NCBI GenBank assembly: GCA_002343455.1
Contig: DDSR01000350.1
Span: 7,070 to 20,825 of the forward strand
Direction: 5' to 3'
Length of the DNA: 13,756 nt
Source of the DNA: Deltaproteobacteria bacterium UBA2385
GTDB taxonomy: Bacteria > Myxococcota_A > UBA796 > UBA2385
The stretch's first letter is position 1. Every line of letters starts with the position of its first letter. Made by a program: the position numbers and the translations under genes. Positions 7,323-13,756 of this stretch are shown piece after piece. The notes beneath the pieces are model-generated. The model was not told the origin of the DNA, searched no databases, and worked only from the letters and a program-made list of their open reading frames with translations.

Positions 7323-8903
7323 ATGCTGCCCATCCTCATCCTGCTCTCCTGTCAGCCCGACCTCAGCCCGACCACCTCGGGCCAGGCGGTGGGCTTCGGC
7401 CTCGCCTTCTCCGGCAACGTGGACGGAGAGATCGAACCCTGTGGTTGACCGAAGAACCCTCGGGGCGGTCTGTCCCGTAGAAACCAGCTCCTCGGCGAGC
7501 GAGGCGTGGCCTTGCAGGCCCAGGGCCTGCCGCTCTTCGTGGTCGACGCGGGCGATCTTGGCTGGAAGTCGGCCAGCATCGCCCCCACCCTGGCCGGCCA
7601 GCAGCTCGAGAAGTTCGAGCTGCAGCTCCAGGCCTACGCCCTCGGCGGCATCGACGGCTGGACCCCCGGCGAGGGCGATCTCGCCTTGGGCCACGAGCGC
7701 CTGCAGGCCGCGGTCCAGCGCCACGGCACCCCCGCCCTGGCGGCCAACCTGCGCTGCGAGGGCGAAGAGATCTTCCCGGCCGGTCGGGTCGTGGAGCGCG
7801 GAGGCGTGCGCCTGGGCCTGGTCGGGCTGGTCGAGCCCACCCTGCTCGGCGCGGCCGGCATCGGCGGCTGCATCGCCGAGCCGACCCTCCCCGCCGCCAA
7901 GGCGGCCATCGACGCCCTGGGGCCGGTCGACGCCGTCGTCGTGCTCAGCCATATGAGCGCCGCCGCCGAAGCCGAGCTGGCGCCTGCGTTGGGGCGACCG
8001 GTGCTCTTCGTCAACGGCCATGAGCGCAAGAGCACTCCCCAGGCCGCAGCGCTGGGTTCGGGCTCGGTCCGGCTGGCCTCGGGCTCCCGGGGCAAGGAGC
8101 TCGGCTTCGCCGAGGTGCACTTCCAGGCCGGCGCCTCGGGCTTCCAGGCCGAGGCCGGCGCCGACGACGCCCGCAAGATCGAGCGCTTCACGGGTCGCCA
8201 GCAGATCGCCCGAACCAAGCTCGACGCCGCCGCTCCAGGCAGCGCCGAGGCGACCCAGGCCCAGAAGCAGGTCGACTTCTACCAGGCCGAGATCGACGCC
8301 GCCCGCAAGCGACTGCAGGCCGCCTCCACCGACCAGGGCCCCCGCCACGCGCTCAGCGTGCAGATCGTCGACCTGGGCAAGGACGTGGCCGACCACGCAG
8401 CGACCTTGAGCCTGGTCGAGAGCGCCAAGACCCGGATCGCGGCGGCCGACGCCCAGGCGGGCCCCACCGCGCCGGCCTCGCTGGGGGACTCGGCCTGGAA
8501 GGGCTCGGTCTGGGGGGGCTCGGCATCCTGCCTCTCGTGTCACCCCACCCAGCACGCGCAGTGGGCCTCGACCCCCCACGCCTCCGCCTGGACCCGGCTG
8601 GTGCAGGTCAACCGCCAGTCCGACCAGGCCTGCTTCTCCTGCCATGTGACCGGCGCCTTCGCCGAGGGGGCCCCGGCGACCGCCTCGGCCGTCCCCGCCG
8701 AGCTGCACGCCGTCGGCTGCGAGGCCTGCCACGGCCCCGGCGCCGCCCACAGCGCCGATCCCGCGGCCGGCGCCATCGTGCGAGACCCCCCGGTCGAGGT
8801 CTGCCAGCAGTGCCACGACGGCAAGATGGACGAGGGGCGCTTCGACCTCCAGACCTACCGGCCGCGGGTCCTGCACGGCCCCGCCGCGGAGCCTGCACCC
8901 TGA
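7323..8903 (+). CDS. UshA-like selenoprotein (Sec42) fused to a tetrahaem c-type cytochrome; lipoprotein
   Basis: Read through an in-frame TGA (7446-7448), the gene encodes 526 residues. Residues 1-10 (MLPILILLSC) are a short lipoprotein signal with lipobox LLSC and Cys10. Residues 24-230 resemble the UshA/5'-nucleotidase metallophosphatase fold: SGNVDGEIEPCG-Sec (30-42), PKNPRGGLSRR, VVDAGDLG, AANLRC, VLSHMSA, VNGHE. The first metal motif is replaced by Cys40-Gly41-Sec42. About 270-330 is helical, probably coiled coil. Four CxxCH haem sites follow at 403 (CLSCH), 437 (CFSCH), 466 (CEACH) and 494 (CQQCH), a cytochrome c554-like tail. The export signal and haem sites imply a periplasm-facing, membrane-anchored protein. 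I recall public families named UshA-like (seleno)protein with Cys or Sec here but cannot check. Role inferred: redox or metal chemistry at Cys-Gly-Sec linked to haem electron transfer. Its TGA at 8901 overlaps the tsaD ATG by one base. The alternative is a pseudogene with a nonsense mutation. Confidence 0.85.
7442..7486 (+). promoter_or_regulatory. Bacterial SECIS element downstream of and around the TGA
   Basis: Core hairpin: CGGGGC (7461-7466) pairs with GTCCCG (7472-7477), six pairs including one G-U, closing the five-base loop GGTCT (7467-7471). The loop starts with GG and lies 18 nt after the TGA, within the remembered bacterial SECIS range (about 16-37 nt; a G among the first two loop bases). 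An outer helix TGGTT (7442-7446) with AACCA (7482-7486) places the first U of UGA at its top, like the E. coli formate dehydrogenase element. In this model it would bind SelB with Sec-tRNA. Pairing was done by eye, not by folding software. Confidence 0.78.
7446..7448 (+). other. Selenocysteine codon (in-frame TGA, Sec42)
   Basis: TGA follows E-P-C-G (GAA CCC TGT GGT) and precedes P-K-N-P-R-G-G. In relatives as I know them this position is the second Cys of E-P-C-G-C, so TGA replaces Cys rather than a random residue. The frame is open on both sides and the downstream sequence keeps family motifs without a shift. Confidence 0.85.
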
Positions 8904-9916
8904 TGATCGTGCTCGGGATCGAGAGCTCCTGCGACGAGACGGCTGCGGCCGTGGTGGGCCCAGGGCCCGAGGGGCGCACCGTGGTGCTCTCGGACGTCAT
9001 CCACAGCCAGGCCATCCACCTGCAGTACGGGGGCGTGGTCCCCGAGCTTGCCAGCCGGTCGCACGCCGAGCAGGTCATCCCCACCGCCCGCGCCGCCCTG
9101 GCGCAGGCGGGGATCGACCGTCCCGACGCCGTCGCCGCGACCGCGGGGCCCGGCCTGCTGGGTGCGGTCCTGGTCGGCCTCTGCTTCGCCAAGGCCCTCG
9201 CCGTCGGCTGGAAGCTGCCCTTCGTCGGGGTCAACCACCTCGAAGGCCACCTGCTCTCGCCCCTGCTGGAAGAGCCCGGCCCCCGCTGGCCCTTCCTGGC
9301 GCTGGTGGTCAGCGGCGGGCACACCACCCTCTACCTGGCCCGCGGGTTGGGGGACTACCCGGTCCTGGCCAGCACCGTCGACGACGCCGCCGGCGAGGCC
9401 TTCGACAAGGTCTCCCGGCTCCTGGGACGGGGCTACCCCGGGGGGCCGATCATCGACGGGCTCGCCAGCAAGGCCCAGGGCGACCGCTACGAGCTGCCTC
9501 GCCCGATGGTGCGCGAGCGCACCCAGCTGCGCGCCGTCCACGACTGGTCCTTCTCGGGCCTGAAGACGGCCGTGCGCACCCTGCTGGAGAACCAGCCCGA
9601 TGCCGCCGAGGCCGACGTGGCGCGGGCCTTCCAGGAGGCGGTCGTCGATGTGCTGATCGACCGGGTGCTGGCCGCCGTGCAGTCCACCGGCGTGCGCGAG
9701 GTCGCCCTCAGCGGGGGGGTGGCCGCCAACAGCCGCCTGCGGCAGCGGCTCCAGGAGCTCGACGCCCAGGGGCGGCTGCGCCTGACGCTGCCGCCGCGCT
9801 CGCGCTGCACCGACAACGGCGCGATGATCGCCCATGTCGGCCGGCTGCGCCTGCTGGCCGGTCAGACCGACCCCCTCTCCCTGCCGGCCCGACCGCAGTG
9901 GACACCAGGGACATGA
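8903..9916 (+). CDS. tsaD: tRNA N6-threonylcarbamoyladenosine synthase subunit TsaD
   Basis: 337 residues, standard length. TsaD transfers the threonylcarbamoyl group to A37 of ANN-decoding tRNAs with TsaB and TsaE, which are not in this window. Motifs are complete: LGIESSCDET (4-13), HSQAIHLQYGGVVPELASR (34-52), the metal-binding HLEGH (His112, His116), VSGGHTT (136-142), SGGVAANSRLR (270-280) and CTDNGAMIA (302-310). The ATG overlaps the selenoprotein TGA (TGATG), with GGAG about a dozen bases upstream. The stop overlaps the ATG of rsmA (ATGA). Cytoplasmic. Confidence 0.97.
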   Translation: MIVLGIESSCDETAAAVVGPGPEGRTVVLSDVIHSQAIHLQYGGVVPELASRSHAEQVIPTARAALAQAGIDRPDAVAATAGPGLLGAVLVGLCFAKALAVGWKLPFVGVNHLEGHLLSPLLEEPGPRWPFLALVVSGGHTTLYLARGLGDYPVLASTVDDAAGEAFDKVSRLLGRGYPGGPIIDGLASKAQGDRYELPRPMVRERTQLRAVHDWSFSGLKTAVRTLLENQPDAAEADVARAFQEAVVDVLIDRVLAAVQSTGVREVALSGGVAANSRLRQRLQELDAQGRLRLTLPPRSRCTDNGAMIAHVGRLRLLAGQTDPLSLPARPQWTPGT

Positions 9917-10764
9917 GCCTCCCCGCCACAGCGGCCGAGGTCCTGCGGGCCTGGCCCGGCGGCGCGCGCAAGCGCTTCGGCCAGCACTTCCTGGCCAGCG
10001 ACGGAATCATCGCCCGCATCGTCGAGGCCGCCGCGCTGGGCCCCGGGGTCCCGGTGCTGGAGGTCGGCCCTGGCCCGGGCGTGCTCACCGCCGCGCTGCT
10101 GCGCGCCGAGGCGGATGTCGTCGCGGTGGAGATCGACCGGGACTGCTTCGCCCACACCCAGGCCCTCCTGCCGGCCGCCCGGATCGTGAACGGCGACGCC
10201 CTCTCGGTCGACCTCGACGCGCTGATCCCAGGTCCCGATGCGCGCTGTGTCAGCAACCTTCCCTACAACGTCGGCACCCGCATCCTGCTGCGGCTGCTGG
10301 AGCGTGACCCTCCCTTCGAGCGGCTGGTCCTGATGCTGCAGCGCGAGGTCGGCGAGCGCCTGCTGGCCCCTCCGGGAGACCGCCAGCGAGGCTCGCTCTC
10401 GGTGGCCGTCCAGGCCCGCGCCCGGATCGAGCGCGTCTGCCGCGTCCCCCCGGGCGCCTTTCACCCTCCCCCCAAGGTCGAGAGCGTCGTGCTGCGCCTC
10501 TGGCCCCACCCTCGGCCTCCCTCGGCCGAGCTCGACGGGCTGCTGCGGGTGGGCTTCGCCGCGCCCCGCAAGACCCTGCGCAACAACCTGCGTTCGGCGC
10601 TGGGCGAGGAGCGGGCCGACGCCATGCTCGCGGCCTCGGGGGTGGCGGGAGAGGCTCGGCCTGCGGTGCTGGATCTGCCTCAGTGGGAGCGGCTGACCGA
10701 GGCCCTGGTCCAGACCGGACCGGCGCTGGTCCAGGGCTCGCCGGACGCGGCCGGCCCGAGTTGA
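9913..10764 (+). CDS. rsmA: 16S rRNA (adenine1518/1519-N6)-dimethyltransferase RsmA (KsgA)
   Basis: 283 residues. RsmA dimethylates two adjacent adenines in the 3' terminal helix of 16S rRNA late in 30S assembly, using SAM. Motifs: RFGQHFL (21-27), SAM-binding LEVGPGPGVLT (49-59), VEIDRD (72-77), NGDAL (93-97), catalytic NLPYNVGT (115-122), FHPPPKVES (183-191) and PRKTLRNNL (218-226). I chose the ATG at 9913 because it overlaps the tsaD stop as ATGA and has AGGGA just upstream; an in-frame GTG at 9898 would add five residues and cannot be excluded. The last 20 residues are a loose tail. Confidence 0.96.
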   Translation: MSLPATAAEVLRAWPGGARKRFGQHFLASDGIIARIVEAAALGPGVPVLEVGPGPGVLTAALLRAEADVVAVEIDRDCFAHTQALLPAARIVNGDALSVDLDALIPGPDARCVSNLPYNVGTRILLRLLERDPPFERLVLMLQREVGERLLAPPGDRQRGSLSVAVQARARIERVCRVPPGAFHPPPKVESVVLRLWPHPRPPSAELDGLLRVGFAAPRKTLRNNLRSALGEERADAMLAASGVAGEARPAVLDLPQWERLTEALVQTGPALVQGSPDAAGPS

Positions 10765-10771
10765 ATATGAT
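10742..10771 (+). promoter_or_regulatory. Candidate sigma70-type promoter for the PP2C/M23 genes
   Basis: TATGAT at 10766-10771 matches the -10 consensus at five of six positions and stands in an AT-rich patch in otherwise GC-rich DNA, right at the rsmA stop. The -35 candidate CGGACG (10742-10747, 18-bp spacer) is poor. The 58-bp gap before the phosphatase gene is the largest break in the run since 2643, which fits a new transcription start. Found by eye only. Confidence 0.45.
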
Positions 10772-10822
10772 TACCACCAGAGCCCCCGCGCCGAGCTGGC
10801 GTGGAGGGAATGGGAGCAAAGG

Positions 10823-11593
10823 ATGAGGATCACCTCTTGTGGAATGACCGATGTCGGCGTCAAACGCACCAACAACGAGGACAATTACCTCATCAACGAA
10901 GAGCTCAACCTCTTTGTCGTCTGCGATGGGATGGGCGGCCACGTCGGGGGCGAATTCGCCAGCGCCATCGCCGTCAACACGGTCGAAGAGGTGCTCTCCA
11001 CCATGGAGCTGCGCCTGGATGACCTGGGCGTCGACCCCGAGGACGACGGCGGTGGGGTGGAGATCACCCGCGAGAAGCTGCGCTACGCCATCCGCCTCGC
11101 CGGCAAGCGCATCTTCCAGAAGGCCCAGGAAGAGCCCGAGTACCGCGGCATGGGCACGACCTGCCTCGCCCTGCTGGTCGACGGCAGCAACGCCTACGTC
11201 GCCCACGTCGGCGACAGCCGCGGCTACGTCGTGCGCGAGGGCCGCATCGAGCAGCTCACCGAGGACCACAGCCTCGTCAACCAGCACATCAAGGCCGGCC
11301 TGATCACCCCCGAGCAGGCCAAGACCCACAAGCTCAAGAACATCATCACCCGCTCCCTCGGCTACATGGAGGACGTCGAGATCGACATCCAGATCCGGGC
11401 CATCCGCCGGGGCGACCGCTTCGTGCTCTGCAGCGACGGCCTCTCCAACCTGGTGGAGACCAGCGAGATCGGCGAGCTGGTGCTGGACCTGGGCCCTCAG
11501 GACGCCGGCCGCCGCCTGATCGAGATCGCCTGCGAGCGAGGCGGTGACGACAACATCACCGTCGTCGTCGCCCGCGTGGACGAGGTCCCGTGA
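10823..11593 (+). CDS. PP2C-family Ser/Thr protein phosphatase (Stp/PrpC type)
   Basis: 256 residues, the normal size for bacterial single-domain PP2C phosphatases, which remove phosphate from Ser/Thr in proteins, often opposing Hanks-type kinases. Conserved blocks in order: MTDVGVKRTNNEDN (8-21), VVCDGMGGHVGGE (32-44), GMGTTCLALLV (109-119), AHVGDSRGYV (127-136), LTEDHSLV (145-152), NIITRSLG (173-180), LCSDGLSN (202-209) and GGDDNITVVV (240-249). Metal ligands Asp35, Asp205 and Asp243 are present, so it should be active. Cytoplasmic, no membrane helix. The ATG has GGGAG six bases upstream. No kinase gene lies in the window; the next gene encodes a cell-wall peptidase, a possible but unproven link. 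Confidence 0.95.
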   Translation: MRITSCGMTDVGVKRTNNEDNYLINEELNLFVVCDGMGGHVGGEFASAIAVNTVEEVLSTMELRLDDLGVDPEDDGGGVEITREKLRYAIRLAGKRIFQKAQEEPEYRGMGTTCLALLVDGSNAYVAHVGDSRGYVVREGRIEQLTEDHSLVNQHIKAGLITPEQAKTHKLKNIITRSLGYMEDVEIDIQIRAIRRGDRFVLCSDGLSNLVETSEIGELVLDLGPQDAGRRLIEIACERGGDDNITVVVARVDEVP

Positions 11594-13184
11594 AGGGCGG
11601 GCGGGTCTTGCGCCCTTGAGGCGGGGCGGCCCGAGACGGAGCCCGCTCCAGCAGCGGATCGACGCCCGCTGGCTGCGGCGAAGGGGTCGGCTGGCCGAGG
11701 CCTGGGCCCGCCTGCCGCCGCCCGCGCCCTCGCTGCGACCTCGGGCCGAGACCCACGAGGCTCCGCCTCGCACTGAGGCCCTCGAGGCTCCGCCTCGCAC
11801 TGAGGCCCTCGAGGCTCCGCCGGTCTTGACGACCGAGCCGGGCCCGCCGCCACGTCGGGAGGCGCGGCCGCAGGTCGACGCGGCGCTGGCCGCCTTGCTG
11901 GACCCGACCCTCTTGCCTACACCGCTGCACCTGCGGCCCGCCGCGGGGCTCGTGGCTGAGCCGCCCGCGCCTCGCGCAGAGGAGCCGCCCGCGCCTCCTG
12001 CCGAGGAGCCGCCCGCGCCTCCTGCAGAGGAGCCGCCCCCGCCCCCTACGGAGGAGCCGCCCGCGCCTCTTGCAGAGGAGCCTGCAGAGGAGCCTGCAGA
12101 GGAGCCAACCCGCGCCCTCCCCCAGGGGACCTGGCTGCACAAGCCCGTCACCCCGCTGCTCGACCTCAGGCACCCGCCCGAAGAGCTCGCGGCGCGGCGC
12201 TTCACCCTCTTCCTGGTGCCGGCGGAGGCCCGTGGCCCGCTGCGGCAGGTCGAGCTCTCCCTCGGCCAGGTGCGCCTCGCCCTGACCGGCGCCGCGGCGG
12301 TGAGCCTGCTGGCCCTGGTCGGCCTCGCCTCGGGCCTGTTGGCCTGGCCGGTCGCCAGCTCCCGTGACGCCTTGCTCAGCGAGAACATCGCACTCCGCGC
12401 CCGGATGCAGGACGTCGAGCGAAAGATGCTGGAGCTCGATGGCCAGCTGCGGCGCCTGCGCCTGTACAACACCCAGCTCGAAGGGCTGCCCCTCTCGGCC
12501 GTGCCGGGCTTCGGCCCGCTCGAGAAGGACGACGCCAGCGGGCTCGTCTGGCTGGGCAGGCTGGACGCCGACGCGCTCGCGCCCGGGGCCCTGACGGACT
12601 GGGAGATGGGCATGCCCATGGAGGAGCCGCCGGGCGAGGAGGTGGCCAGCGCCGATCTCAGCGAGGCCGAGGTCCGGGCGATCGAGCTCAGCCAGCGCAC
12701 CGAGCGCCTGCTGGCCGGCCTGCGGCTGGTGGAGCCCGAGGCGCGCGAGCTGGTGGAGACCGCCGCGGAGTGGCAGCGGCGCCAGGAGTCGATCCCCTCC
12801 TTGCTGCCGGTCGCCAGCGGGGTGCTGACCAGCGGCTTCGGCTGGCGGCGGGCGCCCTTCACCCGGCGATGGAAGTTCCACGCCGGCATCGACGTGGCCG
12901 CGCCACCGGGCACCCCGATCATGGCGGCGGGCTCGGGGGTGGTGAAGACGGTGGACTGGCACGGCGGCTACGGCCGGATGCTGGAGATCGACCACGGCGG
13001 TGGGATCATGAGCCGCTACGCGCACAACCGGACGGTCTTCGTCCGCGAGGGCGAGCACGTCACCCGGGGGCAGCTGGTGGCCACCGTCGGCATGACCGGC
13101 CTGACCACCGGGCCCCACCTCCACCTGGAGATCCACGTCGACGGGGTCGCCGCCGACCCTTTCGGCTTCATCGAGCGTCCCTGA
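11544..13184 (+). CDS. Membrane-anchored M23 (LytM-type) metallopeptidase with long Pro/Glu-rich cytoplasmic region
   Basis: Up to 546 residues. The start is uncertain: a GTG at 11544 overlaps the phosphatase gene by 50 bp, and a TTG at 11616 would avoid overlap; neither has a good SD. The first ~230 residues are disordered and rich in Pro, Glu and Ala, with two sets of tandem repeats (about 72-93 and 138-188). One membrane helix at about 244-268 follows, so the N-terminal part is probably cytoplasmic and the rest periplasmic. Then comes a coiled coil (about 272-312, SENIALRARMQDVERKMLEL), as in many M23 proteins that bind divisome or envelope partners. The C-terminal M23 domain keeps its zinc ligands: His446 and Asp450 in HAGID, and His527 in PHLHLEI (His525 catalytic), so it should cut peptidoglycan cross-links. 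Confidence 0.9.
   Translation: MTTTSPSSSPAWTRSREGRAGLAPLRRGGPRRSPLQQRIDARWLRRRGRLAEAWARLPPPAPSLRPRAETHEAPPRTEALEAPPRTEALEAPPVLTTEPGPPPRREARPQVDAALAALLDPTLLPTPLHLRPAAGLVAEPPAPRAEEPPAPPAEEPPAPPAEEPPPPPTEEPPAPLAEEPAEEPAEEPTRALPQGTWLHKPVTPLLDLRHPPEELAARRFTLFLVPAEARGPLRQVELSLGQVRLALTGAAAVSLLALVGLASGLLAWPVASSRDALLSENIALRARMQDVERKMLELDGQLRRLRLYNTQLEGLPLSAVPGFGPLEKDDASGLVWLGRLDADALAPGALTDWEMGMPMEEPPGEEVASADLSEAEVRAIELSQRTERLLAGLRLVEPEARELVETAAEWQRRQESIPSLLPVASGVLTSGFGWRRAPFTRRWKFHAGIDVAAPPGTPIMAAGSGVVKTVDWHGGYGRMLEIDHGGGIMSRYAHNRTVFVREGEHVTRGQLVATVGMTGLTTGPHLHLEIHVDGVAADPFGFIERP
11757..11821 (+). repeat. 27-bp tandem repeat, 2.4 copies, inside the M23 gene
   Basis: Two identical 27-bp units (11757-11783, 11784-11810), each beginning GAGGCTCCGC, plus an 11-bp partial third copy. 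They keep frame and encode EAPPRTEAL repeats. Perfect identity suggests recent slippage or duplication. Confidence 0.92.
11955..12098 (+). repeat. 24-bp and 12-bp in-frame tandem repeats in the M23 gene
   Basis: Five imperfect 24-bp units (11955-12074) encoding AEPPAPRA or EEPPAPPA-like octapeptides are followed by two 12-bp units (12075-12098) encoding EEPA. All preserve frame. They fall in the predicted cytoplasmic disordered region, so length variation between strains is expected. Confidence 0.88.
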
Positions 13185-13217
13185 GCTCCGCTGCGGGGTC
13201 GCTATCTCGTGGCGCGT

Positions 13218-13245
13218 GAGGCGATGCCCGGCTAGGCGCAGCCTC
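13218..13245 (+). terminator. Weak stem-loop after the M23 gene
   Basis: GAGGC (13218-13222) pairs with GCCTC (13241-13245), and inside it GCC (13226-13228) with GGC (13235-13237), leaving a six-base loop and a 3x3 internal loop. No T-tract follows, so this is at best a weak or Rho-assisted terminator. Confidence 0.22.
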
Positions 13246-13279
13246 CCGCTCGGACCGGTTTCGGGATGGCGCTGCCGGC

Positions 13280-13309
13280 TTGACTCGGCCGCATCCGCGC
13301 GCATCTAGG
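13280..13309 (+). promoter_or_regulatory. Candidate sigma70-type promoter of secA
   Basis: TTGACT (13280-13285) matches the -35 consensus at five of six positions; TCTAGG (13304-13309) after 18 bp is a weaker -10. The distance to the secA ATG at 13334 leaves a short leader with GGAG at 13322-13325. No secM-like arrest gene or clear leader structure is seen in the 149-bp gap. Confidence 0.45.
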
Positions 13310-13333
13310 CCCGATTGTTCCGGAGTACCCCAC

Positions 13334-13756
13334 ATGGCCGCCTTCGACTCCATCCTCAAGAAGATCTTCGGGTCACGCTCGGACCGCGAGCTGAAGAAGC
13401 TCCGCCCCCTGGTCGACCGGATCAACGGCATGGAAGAGCAGATGAAAGCCTGCTCCGACGACGAGCTGAAGGCCTTCACGCCGCGCTTCCGCGAGAAGCT
13501 GGACCAGGGCGCCTCGGTCGACGATCTCCTGCCCGAGAGCTTCGCCGTCGTGCGCGAGGTCGGGCGCCGCACGATGGAGATGCGGCACTTCGACGTGCAG
13601 CTCCTCGGCGGCATGGTCCTGCACCGCGGCAGCGTGGCCGAGATGAAGACCGGTGAGGGCAAGACCCTGGTGGCGACGCTGCCGGTCTACCTCAACGCCC
13701 TCTCCGGCAAGGGCGTCCACGTCATCACGGTCAACGACTACCTCGCCAGCCGCGAC
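13334..13756 (+). CDS. secA: Preprotein translocase ATPase SecA, N-terminal 141 residues (partial)
   Basis: The frame opens at ATG 13334 (GGAG eight bases upstream) and runs off the right edge after 141 codons. SecA drives post-translational export through SecYEG by ATP hydrolysis at the cytoplasmic membrane. The N-terminal part of nucleotide-binding domain 1 is clear: the opening [20 protein letters not shown], the [13 protein letters not shown] segment (82-94), [15 protein letters not shown] (97-111), Walker A MKTGEGKT (118-125) and [14 protein letters not shown] (128-141). All match canonical SecA at usual spacing. It is separated from the M23 gene by its own promoter-like region. Confidence 0.97.
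   Translation, partial: MAAFDSILKKIFGSRSDRELKKLRPLVDRINGMEEQMKACSDDELKAFTPRFREKLDQGASVDDLLPESFAVVREVGRRTMEMRHFDVQLLGGMVLHRGSVAEMKTGEGKTLVATLPVYLNALSGKGVHVITVNDYLASRD

Noticed and set aside
7446..7448. TGA read as a nonsense mutation making the cytochrome gene a pseudogene
   Set aside because: The frame is intact on both sides, family motifs continue across it, the TGA replaces a conserved Cys position, and a SECIS-like hairpin lies at the right distance. It remains the main alternative if the genome lacks Sec machinery.
7506..8903. Shorter cytochrome gene starting at the internal GTG 7506
   Set aside because: It has no useful ribosome-binding site and would lack an export signal although it carries four c-type haem sites; the conserved N-terminal motifs lie upstream of it.
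10250..12922. 890-residue open frame on the minus strand
   Set aside because: It lies antisense to rsmA, the PP2C gene and the M23 gene, all with clear family motifs; its low-complexity sequence is typical of GC-rich shadow frames.
1..13756. Search for tRNA, rRNA, CRISPR arrays, insertion sequences and phage attachment sites
   Set aside because: None seen: no cloverleaf-like sequence, no regularly spaced repeats and no transposase or integrase motifs in any frame; the only repeats are coding repeats in the M23 gene.

Overview
The window is high-GC (roughly 70% by eye), densely coded bacterial DNA with short intergenic gaps, GTG/ATG starts and many stop/start overlaps. An AgmX/PglI-type envelope protein, Gld-type ABC transporter genes, a DUF4340 protein, a PP2C phosphatase and a multihaem cytochrome protein suggest a Myxococcota or other deltaproteobacterial-type Gram-negative. 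That assignment is an inference from gene content; no rRNA gene is present.

Layout. Left edge (1-291, minus strand): N-terminal part of an unrecognised coiled-coil protein, divergent from an AgmX/PglI-type membrane protein (532-1470, plus). Next, on the minus strand, come a SurA-like periplasmic chaperone fragment and a RimI-type acetyltransferase, coupled by a 4-bp overlap (1460-2565). From 2643 a long plus-strand run begins: ABC ATPase, ABC-2 permease, GldG-like auxiliary protein and DUF4340 protein (one Gld-type export or envelope module), then a UshA-like lipoprotein with a tetrahaem cytochrome tail, tsaD (t6A tRNA modification) and rsmA (16S rRNA dimethylation). After a short AT-rich gap come a PP2C Ser/Thr phosphatase and a membrane-anchored M23 peptidase. 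The window ends in the first 141 codons of secA.

Main result. The UshA-like gene carries an in-frame TGA at 7446-7448, exactly in the conserved Cys-Gly-Cys context (E-P-C-G-[TGA]-P-K-N-P-R-G-G). Reading continues in the same frame on both sides. Upstream lie a good ribosome-binding site, an ATG and a lipoprotein signal peptide; downstream lie the rest of the domain and four CxxCH haem sites. Starting 12 nt after the TGA is a 6-bp stem with a GGUCU loop, with the geometry of a bacterial SECIS element, inside a larger fold closed by a 5-bp helix that includes the U of UGA. The best reading is a selenocysteine-containing lipoprotein (526 residues, Sec42). A conventional gene caller would truncate it to an internal GTG at 7506, losing the export signal and the Cys-Gly-Sec site.

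The genes between 2643 and 10764 are mostly overlapping or separated by less than 30 bp, so they could be co-transcribed. An AT-rich, TATGAT-containing gap after rsmA looks like a new promoter for the phosphatase/peptidase pair, and a TTGACT-containing gap precedes secA. I saw no tRNA, rRNA, insertion sequence, CRISPR array or attachment site.
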